Shown one piece after another: positions 26,707 to 34,829 of a stretch of DNA of 64,000 nucleotides (positions are counted from its first letter, which is position 1; every line of letters begins with the position of its first letter). Under the pieces are notes generated by a model. That model saw only the letters and a list, made by a program, of their open reading frames with translations. It was not told the origin of the DNA and made no database searches. Position numbers and translations under genes: made by a program. Origin of the DNA: Phycisphaerae bacterium (lineage in GTDB: Bacteria; Planctomycetota; Phycisphaerae; Sedimentisphaerales; Sedimentisphaeraceae). Location: the NCBI GenBank assembly GCA_027078365.1, contig JALWYQ010000039.1, forward strand, positions 1 to 64,000. Reading direction: 5' to 3'.

Positions 26707-27789
26707 ATGAGTGAACAAATAAATGTAGCCGTATTAGGTCTTGGTAATATGGGCGCTACACATGTCAAGGCGGCAATTGAATCGCCTTGGGTTTCAAATA
26801 TTATAGGTTATGAGCCAGATTCAGAAAGAGCCGAGCAAAGGGGTTCTGAGCTTAAAATAAAGACCACAAGCAATTTAGATGAAATATTAAATGATTCATC
26901 TATCAGCCTGATTTATATTGCAACTCCTAATCCAACACATGTTGAACTTACTACTAAAGCTCTAAGAGCTGGCAAGGCCGTTTTGTGTGAGAAACCGATG
27001 GGAGAATCTCTCGAAGAAGCCAGAGAAATGATAGCAGTTCAGCAAGAAACCAACGGTTGGTTACAACTTGGATTTGAATTGCATTATAGTACTCTATACA
27101 AGAAGGCCAAAGATTGGATTGACCAAGGACTCATTGGAGACCCAGTCAATACACACTGCAGGTACTATTGTAGTGAATTTCATAAAAAGAATACTTGGCG
27201 CAGCAACAGTGAAGGTTCTTTAATTGGTGAAAAGCTCTCCCACTATCTAGATGGCCAAAGATGGTTTATCGGTAGCCCTGTTGAGAGTGTATATTCTATT
27301 ACAGCTCCAAAGGTTGTTAAATATTTCAATCATCCAGACAACCATCAAATCAATATTAAATTTGCAAATGGAGCTATATCAACGCTAATCTTCAATATGT
27401 TTATGCCTGAGACAGATGCGGTAGATCCTCTCTTGGAGGTTATGGAAAAACAATCTGATGATGGCCACTATCTTCAGTTTCATATCTTTGGAACAGAAGG
27501 AGCAATTGAAACAGATGTGTTTAGAAGGCGCATCCGCAGGTGGAAATTTACTGATGGTCCTGAGCAGTTGATTAGCGAGATTGCCGAGACCATTCACTTC
27601 AACAAAGAAGACGATTTAGAATGGTTCCATAATGTACACGGCCAAAACATTCGAGTCTCTGAACTGGTAGCCAAGGGCTTACCTCCTGAGACTCCAATTC
27701 TTGATTCTTACGAATCAATGAAGCTGTGTTTTGCCGCAGAACTTTCAGAGAAAGAAAATCGAATTGTAAATCTCTCTGAGATAAAATAA
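26707..27789 (+). CDS. Gfo/Idh/MocA family oxidoreductase
   Basis: A 360-residue NAD(P)-dependent sugar or inositol dehydrogenase-type enzyme. The N-terminal Rossmann fold has VAVLGLGNMGATHVKA. The family signature is IYIATPNPTHVELTTKALRAGKAVLCEKPMGE, with the catalytic Lys in EKP. The C-terminal alpha/beta substrate domain contains GEKLSHYLDGQRWFIG. Ribosome site AAAGGAAC is about 6 nt from ATG. It is second in the pair with the MDR dehydrogenase and is followed by a bidirectional terminator. The substrate cannot be read from sequence. Confidence 0.92.
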   Translation: MSEQINVAVLGLGNMGATHVKAAIESPWVSNIIGYEPDSERAEQRGSELKIKTTSNLDEILNDSSISLIYIATPNPTHVELTTKALRAGKAVLCEKPMGESLEEAREMIAVQQETNGWLQLGFELHYSTLYKKAKDWIDQGLIGDPVNTHCRYYCSEFHKKNTWRSNSEGSLIGEKLSHYLDGQRWFIGSPVESVYSITAPKVVKYFNHPDNHQINIKFANGAISTLIFNMFMPETDAVDPLLEVMEKQSDDGHYLQFHIFGTEGAIETDVFRRRIRRWKFTDGPEQLISEIAETIHFNKEDDLEWFHNVHGQNIRVSELVAKGLPPETPILDSYESMKLCFAAELSEKENRIVNLSEIK

Positions 27790-27808
27790 TCTGCCATACA
27801 CAGCAATG

Positions 27809-27862
27809 TAGGGTCTATATAATCGCTTTTTAGTAGAGATAATATAGACCCTATTTTTTTTT
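27809..27862. terminator. Bidirectional-looking terminator
   Basis: Long stem TAGGGTCTATAT (27809-27820)/ATATAGACCCTA (27842-27853), followed by nine T. It serves the 26707 gene; the convergent lipoprotein gene at 27927 may use the same stem less efficiently. Confidence 0.85.
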
Positions 27863-27926
27863 GCTAAACACTCTTAAAAGAATAGCATCGGCGCAACTTA
27901 TCAGAAACTACATTGCATGCGTAAGA

Positions 27927-28976
27927 CTACTCTATGCGTGTAAATTCTATAGTTTTTACAAAAAACGAATCAAAGGAATGATCGCCAAGACTACATACAA
28001 ACATATATGAGCTATTATCGTTAACAATGCTGGTCAATCCTAGATTTAACCACTGATATTTATCAGTAACCGGAATTTGAGTTGTAGGAATCTCTCTATC
28101 AAACAGAGCTTTCTTTAGTTTTGGGCTGTAAATTCCAAATCGAATTCCCCGCCCTTCTTTTGGCCCTTTTAGCTTAACCAAAGCACGGACAGAATATTTA
28201 CCCGGTGCTAGATGATTAAAAATATGCCATTTTGTACTCCAATAATCAGTATCCGGTGAAACAGATAAGACTTCAGAGTTGCCATCTAAAACTTTTTTCG
28301 CTGGGTATAAGAGTTGCTTAACCGCAGAGACTTTGAGATTAACAACATCACCAACATCGACCTTTGCAGCCGCTTTTGATAGATGCATAGGTTCTTTTCG
28401 CACCTTTGCTTTGTACAATGGCGATGATTCAGGAACAAACTCAATGGCACAGACATATAGATTTTTTATTGCGCTTGGGCTAAGCTGGGCAATATAGAAA
28501 TATGCCGAATCAATAGTGTTGCCATTTATATTACCACAATCTAACCATCTGTAATCACTCCCAGATATCTCACTAGAGTCGATTATCTGCTTTAGTAAAC
28601 CAATGCCTCTAGTAACAGAAAAAATACCGCAACTAAACGCTGTTCCTTCATTACTTATCTTATCCGCCTTAACTTTCATTCTGATAAGATAGTCAACATT
28701 GCGAAAATTAGCAGAGTCCAGTGACCAATGTGCTGCCCAAGAATGTGCATTGAGCGGTACTTTAACGACCTTATCACAAGGCGCAGACGTATCACTAATC
28801 AACTCCGCACCTGCTTCTAGCTTAGTGTTGTCTTGGGCTTTAAAGTGTAATACTTTTGCATTCTTATCCCTAGCCTGCTCTTTTTTAGTTGTAGATGCTA
28901 TAGAATTCTTGTCCACACAACCAGATAAGAACGCAAAAGTAACAAGCATAATCATCACAATCTTATTAGTTTTCAT
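27927..28976 (-). CDS. Lipoprotein with two related beta-sandwich-like halves
   Basis: A 349-residue predicted lipoprotein with signal peptide and lipobox AFLSGC (Cys 20). The mature part holds two similar halves (residues about 40-185 and 210-349). Each half has a W..W motif, a Y-x-[IV]-R-x-x-V-K strand, a G-I-[FY]-S strand, a YRWL/YQWL motif and a closing IEF. Internal duplication of a carbohydrate-binding-type jelly roll is likely, but no family was recognised with certainty. It is a single gene, convergent with the oxidoreductase. It may be a surface sugar-binding protein (inferred). Confidence 0.7.
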   Translation of the reverse strand: MKTNKIVMIMLVTFAFLSGCVDKNSIASTTKKEQARDKNAKVLHFKAQDNTKLEAGAELISDTSAPCDKVVKVPLNAHSWAAHWSLDSANFRNVDYLIRMKVKADKISNEGTAFSCGIFSVTRGIGLLKQIIDSSEISGSDYRWLDCGNINGNTIDSAYFYIAQLSPSAIKNLYVCAIEFVPESSPLYKAKVRKEPMHLSKAAAKVDVGDVVNLKVSAVKQLLYPAKKVLDGNSEVLSVSPDTDYWSTKWHIFNHLAPGKYSVRALVKLKGPKEGRGIRFGIYSPKLKKALFDREIPTTQIPVTDKYQWLNLGLTSIVNDNSSYMFVCSLGDHSFDSFFVKTIEFTRIE

Positions 28977-29072
28977 AATTTCAATCCCTGCTTAATTTAA
29001 CTAGTTGGCTTATAATTTTGTCAATTGTTACAGTAAAACCCAATCTAAATAGTTGACAACAAGTATTTTACA

Positions 29073-29100
29073 TTGCAAGATATGAACATTCAAATATAAT
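29073..29100 (+). promoter_or_regulatory. Promoter for the Rrf2 regulator gene
   Basis: TTGCAA (29073-29078), 16-nt spacer, perfect TATAAT (29095-29100). The roughly 100-nt leader contains a CTTGTTT/AAACAAG hairpin just before the ribosome site (near 29160-29178). Confidence 0.6.
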
Positions 29101-29208
29101 GCGAGTATATATCAAGGCTTAGATTCTATATTTAGCCTGATTAAAGAAGTAAGAGTGGGCTTGTTTTTTAGTGAAACAAGGAAAAATTGTTAGAATGGGA
29201 GATTAATA

Positions 29209-29601
29209 ATGAAAATTAGCAGATCGACAGGCTACGCTTTGGTTGCTGTTGGTTTCATAGCTCAGAACCAGGAAGAGGGCACAGTCCTAGCCTCAAGAAT
29301 TACGGACGAGTATAATATTCCGCTAGAATATTTACTCAAGATATTACAGCAACTAGTACGCGCAAATATATTAAGAAGCAAGCGTGGCCCTAGAGGTGGT
29401 TTTACTCTGTCTCGCCCTGCAGATGAGATAACAATGCTAGATTTAGTAGAATCAATAGACGGACCACTAGAGACACATCTTAGCCTAGCAGAGATGACTA
29501 ACAATGCTAGCTTTAGCCAAAAAATGGAAGATGTATGCAAAAAAGCTGTTATTGAAGCAAAGAAAGTTTTTGAGCAAACAAAGCTCTCTGATATGTTCTA
29601 A
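29209..29601 (+). CDS. Rrf2 family transcriptional regulator without Fe-S cysteines
   Basis: A 130-residue winged-helix DNA-binding protein. MKISRSTGYALVAVGFIA, SRITDEYNIPLEYLLKILQQL and KRGPRGGFTLSRPADEITMLDLVESIDG are diagnostic of Rrf2. IscR and NsrR ligate their cluster with three cysteines in the C-terminal part; here only one Cys (DVCKKA) is present, so an Fe-S sensor is unlikely. Ribosome site GGGAG. It is followed after 60 bp by a MazG-like gene, perhaps co-transcribed. The target is unknown; autoregulation is plausible. Confidence 0.9.
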   Translation: MKISRSTGYALVAVGFIAQNQEEGTVLASRITDEYNIPLEYLLKILQQLVRANILRSKRGPRGGFTLSRPADEITMLDLVESIDGPLETHLSLAEMTNNASFSQKMEDVCKKAVIEAKKVFEQTKLSDMF

Positions 29602-29661
29602 TAGGATTGATAATTAGTCCTAGCACATCTGGATTAAAACCTCTCGAATGAGAATATACAT

Positions 29662-29925
29662 ATGAAGATTAGCGAATTCCAAGAATGGATAGAGAATCGT
29701 TACGGCTCCAGAGATAGGGAGAGAGGTAACGGTGGAACTTTTATGTGGTTCATTGAAGAAGTTGGCGAGCTAGCTACCGCCCTGCACGGTGATGACCGCG
29801 AAAATCTAGAAGAAGAGTTCGCAGATGTCTTTGCTTGGTTATGCACATTAGCCAATATCAACGATGTTGATTTGACAAAGGCGATAGAAAAATACACAGT
29901 AAAGGGTGTGGAGGGATATAAGTAG
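29662..29925 (+). CDS. MazG-like nucleotide pyrophosphohydrolase
   Basis: An 87-residue all-alpha NTP pyrophosphohydrolase. The metal-binding acidic pairs are visible in FIEEVGELATAL (ExxE) and EEEFADVFAWL (ExxD). It is a single-domain, stand-alone MazG-like protein, shorter than E. coli MazG (263 residues, two domains). Such proteins remove non-canonical or excess NTPs. The reading frame is preserved and the motif spacing fits. It lies downstream of the Rrf2 gene. Confidence 0.85.
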   Translation: MKISEFQEWIENRYGSRDRERGNGGTFMWFIEEVGELATALHGDDRENLEEEFADVFAWLCTLANINDVDLTKAIEKYTVKGVEGYK

Positions 29926-30014
29926 TTTGATGTCAGATTGGTATTGCCTCAAGATACTAAGGCAAATATCCTATAACTACCGCTTTTACTATAAGTTTAT
30001 CATAGCAAAAGCAA

Positions 30015-31232
30015 TTATCTCTCTAACACCTTAACATTATTTGCATCTATTAGCCTATACTTTACGCCCCTCCAAGTGATTGTGCGTCCAAACATGGTTG
30101 ATAGTATTAGCAGCGTCATAACAATCGAAGAGAATGGATTTGTTAGAATATCAAATACCCCAGCAAGTTTCAGCTGATCTTTGTTTTCTGGCAATAGCTT
30201 CCGAATAACCGCTTGGCGTACTATAGCTCTAAATATTGTTCCAAGAAAAAACACTAAAGAAACAATAGCAGGTATTTTCCAACTACCGGAGGCGTTGTAT
30301 TCATGTATTGCCACAAACAGTGCTCCCCACGAGCCTGCGAGAGTGTATAATGCGCTAAAAAGCCCAATAAGCCATATTTTTGGCAAAGCTATTCTTGTAA
30401 TAATAAATTGACGTCTGGCAAACTCAATCAATTTTGCAAGGGGCATCTCTTCATACGATGCGACCAAGCAAGCTGGGGAAAAACCAACTCTCCTCTTATG
30501 CTGATTCACTGCATAGCTAACAGAGAGATCATCACTTATAGAGTTTTTCCACAACTCTCTAATACCAAAATCATAAAAATCTTTTTTGCGTATTGCCATA
30601 GAACCGCCCCACGCTTGATTTAGCTTAGTTCTACCAAGCAACTGCGCAACCTTTGCGTTTAAAGATGAAAGAGCTAACGATGCAAAGTTGTTCCTAGTAG
30701 GCACAAACCATCGATACCCACTTGAGGCGCCATACTTTTCTCTGCGCAAAAGAGCTACTAATTTCTCTAACCAAACATCCTTTACGCATGCGTCGGAATC
30801 CGCAAATGCAAAGACCTCAATATCGTCACTGCTGTTATTAATCGAGTGGAGAAGATTGTGATTTTTTTGACTAGAACTGGTTGTAGTACCAGCAATAAGT
30901 ATTTTTACATACTCAGCTTTAGAGGCATCCTCAAACTTTTCTTTGAGTTTAACCAGCTCTGCAAAAGCAGGGTCGGATTCACTTTCAACTACAAAATGAA
31001 TTGCAAATCTATCATAGTTGAGTTTGTAAAAAGATTCTATATTGGTAGCAAATTTAGTATCAATCCCCTTGCAGGGAACTGTAAGTAATGTCTCAGGTCG
31101 GTACTCTGTCCTAGCTCGATATGCATCGTGAATCAGCCGCTTTTGACTCACATACAAAAAGAAGGTAAAGATGAGCTGAGAAGCTACCATAAGAATTGCA
31201 ATATCATCGCATAATAACATAAGCAATCCCAA
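30015..31232 (-). CDS. Membrane glycosyltransferase, GT2/GT21 ceramide glucosyltransferase-like
   Basis: A 405-residue membrane enzyme. An N-terminal helix (about 5-30), then a GT-A catalytic domain with VEVFAFADSDACV-type acidic motif (residues about 135-150), NQAWGGSMAIRKKDF, the acceptor/base motif SDDLSV and a RRQFIITR box in place of QxxRW. Three or four C-terminal membrane helices follow. This order fits the ceramide glucosyltransferase/HpnI group acting on lipid acceptors with a UDP-sugar. It is last in the leftward operon kinase-phosphatase-glycosyltransferase, 1 bp after the phosphatase gene. The actual lipid and sugar are unknown. Confidence 0.8.
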   Translation of the reverse strand: MGLLMLLCDDIAILMVASQLIFTFFLYVSQKRLIHDAYRARTEYRPETLLTVPCKGIDTKFATNIESFYKLNYDRFAIHFVVESESDPAFAELVKLKEKFEDASKAEYVKILIAGTTTSSSQKNHNLLHSINNSSDDIEVFAFADSDACVKDVWLEKLVALLRREKYGASSGYRWFVPTRNNFASLALSSLNAKVAQLLGRTKLNQAWGGSMAIRKKDFYDFGIRELWKNSISDDLSVSYAVNQHKRRVGFSPACLVASYEEMPLAKLIEFARRQFIITRIALPKIWLIGLFSALYTLAGSWGALFVAIHEYNASGSWKIPAIVSLVFFLGTIFRAIVRQAVIRKLLPENKDQLKLAGVFDILTNPFSSIVMTLLILSTMFGRTITWRGVKYRLIDANNVKVLER

Positions 31233-31233
31233 A

Positions 31234-32070
31234 TTAATTCAAACAAGCAAGTCTATCGACTCGATTGACTAACTCATCAATTGTATATTTAGTAGCTAAA
31301 TCAATCCGTAAGAATACTCCATTGTTATGGTCGCTTGCTAGTATGAGCAGATTGTCGCCTGCCTTAGAAAAACCACTCTCTTGGCGTTGATGTCCAAGTA
31401 TAAACAATTCGGCATTTAGCATTTCACCAAGTTGAGTCAGAACTTCTTGGCTATGCCTGCGTCCCCATGTCATCAAATATGCAGAGTTTGGTCTTATGAT
31501 ATCATTGATTTGTAATTCTCTATCCAATACCGCTGCATCAAAATTGTCAATATACATATCCGCCGGTAATGAGTGTGCAATCAAAATACCAGTATGGGTT
31601 CTTGCAGCTAAAGCTTGCGAGAAGAGAAATTGCTTTAATGCAAGGGTTACGGCATTGCTATCTTCCTTAAATTTTCGATCAATAGCCGAAAATAGAGCTC
31701 TGTTCATTTCCTTGCCATTTTTAAGAACATCTGTCCCTAGGATAACGGAAGTGTCGTGATTGCCGAGAATAAAATGAACCTGATTAGGGAATTGAATCTT
31801 AAGTTCTGCTGCCTGCGCAACCAATTCAAAAGACAGACAACCTCCAAACTCATCTTCTGGACCACCGTGAATAATTTCTTGAAAAATAACATGGGTATCC
31901 GGATTGTTTGCGAGGTCAGCATGCTTAACTATACAATCGTAATTAGTTCTATTGCCGTGAAGGTCGCCAGAAATTATCAATTCACCATGATCTGGAAGCA
32001 TCAATGTGCTTCCCTTGCGACATGGCTCATTACGATTGAGATAGGTCGCTTTCTTTAGAATATCAATCAT
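31234..32070 (-). CDS. Calcineurin-like metallophosphoesterase
   Basis: A 278-residue protein of the metallophosphoesterase superfamily. GDLHGNRTNYD (GDxHG), FILGNHDTSVI (GNHD), an IAHSLP histidine and FILGHQRQ (GH near the end) supply the dimetal site. The usual GDxxDRG motif is replaced by QEIIHGGPEDEFGG. It overlaps the kinase gene by 8 bp and abuts the glycosyltransferase. The pairing with a kinase suggests a phosphoprotein phosphatase that reverses the kinase, but a nucleotide or lipid phosphatase is also possible. Confidence 0.82.
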   Translation of the reverse strand: MIDILKKATYLNRNEPCRKGSTLMLPDHGELIISGDLHGNRTNYDCIVKHADLANNPDTHVIFQEIIHGGPEDEFGGCLSFELVAQAAELKIQFPNQVHFILGNHDTSVILGTDVLKNGKEMNRALFSAIDRKFKEDSNAVTLALKQFLFSQALAARTHTGILIAHSLPADMYIDNFDAAVLDRELQINDIIRPNSAYLMTWGRRHSQEVLTQLGEMLNAELFILGHQRQESGFSKAGDNLLILASDHNNGVFLRIDLATKYTIDELVNRVDRLACLN

Positions 32071-32920
32071 TAGACCCTCTGCTCTGCCCTAATTTACTTC
32101 CCATTATGCTTTGAATAAGAATATCCAAACGCGAAATAATATCATTCATACTTGAAGGACGCTTTGAAGGAAGCTCGTTAACGCACTCCATAACAAGATT
32201 CGATAATCCTATTGGAATCCTCTTTGTAAATTCATGAGGTGATTTTGTTTCCTTAGGCTTACTCATCATCCCAAAGTCGCTCTTCTGAGGAATAAGGGTC
32301 GGAACATTTTTTCCGGTCAATGCCCAATACATTGTTGCACCAAGATTAAAGATATCCGTTCTATGACTAAGCGGTTCTTTGCGTACCTGCTCAGGTGCAA
32401 TATAGTCAGGCGTTCCTTGAACGCGTTGTTTTACAGTTCCCATCTTACAACTTTGGCCAAGGTCTATTATTTTTATGTGTCCTGTTGGTAAGATTAGAAT
32501 ATTGTTTGGCTTTATGTCACAATGGATATAACCGCTAGAATGCATCGCATTCAAACCACCAGCAACCATCCTAAAGACTAAAAGAACATCAACAAGGCTC
32601 AAAGAATCGCTCTCTTCTAAAGACTTACCCTCAAAATACTCCATTTCCATATAGATCTCTGAGACCTTGAGCATCTTACGTTTTTTGATAATTTTAAAGC
32701 ATTTTCTAATATAAGGATGATCTATTTCCTTGGATACTTTATATTCCGTCTCAATCTGTTCAAAGATTCTCTGGTCTTCTGGAGTTTCAAGAACCGCCCT
32801 TTTGAGAGCCACCATCCTTTTATTTATATCATCACGCGCCAAATAAATAGTTGTGCGCGCACCTGTACCTAGTTTGCGTTTAATAGTATAGCCTGATAAA
32901 TCAATAGTCCCGTTAGGCAT
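32063..32920 (-). CDS. Serine/threonine protein kinase
   Basis: A soluble Hanks-type kinase domain of about 285 residues with no membrane helix or sensor domain. Visible: glycine loop KLGTGARTTIYLA, catalytic Lys in VALKRA, helix-C Glu region, HCDIKPNNILI (HxDxKxxN, with Cys replacing Arg, a non-RD kinase), IIDLGQS (DLG), GTPDYIAPEQ (APE) and TDIFNLGATMYWALTGK. The start at ATG 32920 (MPNGTIDLSGYTIK) is preferred; an in-frame ATG at 33004 would add 28 hydrophobic residues without domain support. First gene of the operon with a phosphatase and a lipid glycosyltransferase. Confidence 0.92.
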   Translation of the reverse strand: MPNGTIDLSGYTIKRKLGTGARTTIYLARDDINKRMVALKRAVLETPEDQRIFEQIETEYKVSKEIDHPYIRKCFKIIKKRKMLKVSEIYMEMEYFEGKSLEESDSLSLVDVLLVFRMVAGGLNAMHSSGYIHCDIKPNNILILPTGHIKIIDLGQSCKMGTVKQRVQGTPDYIAPEQVRKEPLSHRTDIFNLGATMYWALTGKNVPTLIPQKSDFGMMSKPKETKSPHEFTKRIPIGLSNLVMECVNELPSKRPSSMNDIISRLDILIQSIMGSKLGQSRGSND

Positions 32921-33031
32921 TTGCCAGATTCCCAAATTGATAAAAACTAAGATTAAATTAGATGGTATTTTATAGTAAAGTATATCGGTTGTCCAGCATT
33001 GCATTTTTTGAAAAAACTTTAAAACAATAGC

Positions 33032-33059
33032 TTGACAAGAAAAGTATTTTATAGATAAT
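33032..33059 (+). promoter_or_regulatory. tRNA-Asn promoter
   Basis: Consensus -35 TTGACA (33032-33037), 16-nt spacer, GATAAT (33054-33059). It lies 20 nt before the mature tRNA 5' end. Confidence 0.7.
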
Positions 33060-33078
33060 GCATCACTCGATTGGAAAT

Positions 33079-33151
33079 TCCTCGATAGCTCAATCGGTAG
33101 AGCGAGCGGCTGTTAACCGCTAGGTTGTAGGTTCGAGTCCTACTCGAGGAG
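33079..33151 (+). tRNA. tRNA-Asn (GTT)
   Basis: A full cloverleaf: acceptor TCCTCGA/TCGAGGA, D-arm with GGTAGAGC, anticodon stem AGCGGCT..., anticodon GTT in CTGTTAACC, T-arm GTAGGTTCGAGTCCTAC, discriminator G at 33151. The 3' CCA is not encoded. Confidence 0.97.
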
Positions 33152-33198
33152 TTGCGACAAACCAGGTGCGTTAGAAGACGCCCTGTTCAAGATAGTAG

Positions 33199-33234
33199 CG
33201 AAAAGCCTGCTGGATTAGTCCGGCAGGCTTTTCG
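33199..33234 (+). terminator. Hairpin terminator after tRNA-Asn
   Basis: A 12-bp perfect stem CGAAAAGCCTGC (33199-33210)/GCAGGCTTTTCG (33223-33234), with TTTT inside the 3' arm. Confidence 0.7.
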
Positions 33235-33605
33235 TCATTTGGACTATACCAATATGCCTTTGAAGGAGATTTGCTACAACAATCTCTGTCGTTCTATTTT
33301 GGCGGTGATTTTCTCCATGTAATCCAAATATCTTGACAAGATATGGGATAAAACCCAATGGAGATAATTGCCTTAGTAACTAAAAAGTTTAATGACATAT
33401 TTATTTGGGCATATTTAAGCTTTAAATGCAGCAGTTTTACTTGTTCAATCTCTTGTTAGAGGATTTTAATACCAACACGCCCCCACTTTAGGTTTTTACT
33501 TAAGCTCCGATAATATACTGTATTTTCATGCCCGTTTCAGTTATACTGTTTGGAGTTTTTATTCTTAAGAAACTTGAGCTTAAGGTAAAATTTAGGAAAA
33601 AGAGG
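33235..33605. other. Intergenic region with a perfect dyad
   Basis: No supportable gene. At 33328-33344 lies a 17-bp perfect palindrome ATATCTTG-A-CAAGATAT that includes TTGACA, possibly an operator. A TATACT box near 33513 lies 8 nt before the alternative ATG 33528. Confidence 0.45.
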
Positions 33606-34625
33606 GTGAGTATCAAATCTATATCTACAGTATTGGCTATATTGTCAGGCCTGATGTTTAGCGCAAATGCATTCGCTATTGCGAGGCACTCTAGCTCGGC
33701 CCCTACCGACACCCCGCCTGCAAGCGTAGTTGGGCGATGGAGTACGAACGCTTCTTTTGTTGTTGTTGCTCCAAGCTGGATTATAACTACAAGACATCAA
33801 GGCGGTGCTCCCTCAACAGTAGAAACAGATGGAGTTGCGTATAACTGCAACTATAATGCGCTGTGGGAAGGCGGTGGAAATCAAAGAAATGCCGATATCA
33901 GATTAATTAAGCTCAAAAAAGCCGATGGCACCTATGCCAATTTAAACTATTGCTCCCCATACACACTCACTGATGAGAACGACAAAGAAGTCGTAATTGG
34001 AGGCTATGGCGTTGGAGTTGTAAGCAAACTCTATAACTACAGCATCCATTATGGTTACGCCCTAGATACTCAAAATGGCAATACGATTATGAGATGGTGC
34101 CGCAATTTAATTGAAGGTAGTGGCTCACAGACCGACAACTACGATAGAGAGTCCGATGTAATATTTTCATTTTTTGATGGACCAGAAACTAGTATTGCCG
34201 TCGAATACGAGGGAATGCCTACAATGTACGATTCTGGCGGTGGCTGGTTTATCCAAGTGAACTCAGAATGGAAACTTGTAGCATTGAGCAGAGCTGTAAC
34301 AATCCATGACAGCTATTATGAATGTTGGTTCAAAAATAAGACTACGCTTTTAGACAACCCTGACTACTTTGACGGAGTTAGAATAAGTAGCTACGCCGAT
34401 TGGATAAACGAGACCATCGCAAATAACACACCTCAAATAGATGGTGACATCTCTAGAAATGGAAAGGTCGATATGGTTGATATCGCAATTCTAAGCAACC
34501 ATTGGAAAGATATCGCCAATGACCAGAACGATTGGGCCGGCGGTAGCGATATCAACCAAGATGGTTTTGTCGATGAACTCGACCTAGTAATCCTAGCTCA
34601 GAACTATCTCGCTATTGTCGATTAG
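33606..34625 (+). CDS. Secreted trypsin-like serine protease with C-terminal dockerin
   Basis: About 339 residues if translated from GTG 33606, which has AGGA 8 nt upstream and gives a clean 24-residue signal peptide ending SANAFA. An ORF from ATG 33528 would add 26 residues with a second hydrophobic stretch. The protease region keeps a likely catalytic triad: His in WIITTRHQGG, Asp in NADIRLIKL and Ser in YDSGGGWFI (GDSGG-like). Residues about 280-337 are a dockerin with two calcium loops (DISRNGKVDMVDIAILSNHW, DINQDGFVDELDLVILAQNY). It overlaps the convergent Cys-rich feo gene by 14 bp. The substrate is unknown. Confidence 0.78.
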   Translation: MSIKSISTVLAILSGLMFSANAFAIARHSSSAPTDTPPASVVGRWSTNASFVVVAPSWIITTRHQGGAPSTVETDGVAYNCNYNALWEGGGNQRNADIRLIKLKKADGTYANLNYCSPYTLTDENDKEVVIGGYGVGVVSKLYNYSIHYGYALDTQNGNTIMRWCRNLIEGSGSQTDNYDRESDVIFSFFDGPETSIAVEYEGMPTMYDSGGGWFIQVNSEWKLVALSRAVTIHDSYYECWFKNKTTLLDNPDYFDGVRISSYADWINETIANNTPQIDGDISRNGKVDMVDIAILSNHWKDIANDQNDWAGGSDINQDGFVDELDLVILAQNYLAIVD

Positions 34626-34821
34626 AGCTCTTGCATTGACTGTAAAGTGCGCAGCCTGTACATGGCGAAACGTTGCTTGAATTTTTATCGTGCTTATCCT
34701 TTGCCTTATCGAGTTGACAGCACGAAAATGGATTCCTCAATCGCTTGATTGCTCGAACGACTAAAAGAATTACCGCTACAACCACGATAGCGGCGGTTAA
34801 TATCTCGCTTAATCTTAGCAT
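34612..34821 (-). CDS. FeoB-associated Cys-rich membrane protein
   Basis: A 69-residue protein with one N-terminal membrane helix (ILTAAIVVVAVILLVVRAI) and a cysteine-rich tail (CCQ, CTGCALYSQC). This matches the small Cys-rich partner found next to FeoB in many bacteria, thought to help ferrous iron transport. It lies 8 bp after feoB, last in the operon. Its 3' end overlaps the convergent protease gene. Confidence 0.85.
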   Translation of the reverse strand: MLRLSEILTAAIVVVAVILLVVRAIKRLRNPFSCCQLDKAKDKHDKNSSNVSPCTGCALYSQCKSSNRQ

Positions 34822-34829
34822 AATTTAGA

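Noticed and set aside
29209-29601. IscR/NsrR-type Fe-S regulator
   Set aside because: Only one cysteine is present where three are needed.
32921-33004. N-terminal membrane extension of the kinase from ATG 33004
   Set aside because: The 28 extra residues contain no domain and the kinase fold starts normally after ATG 32920; no ribosome site precedes 33004.
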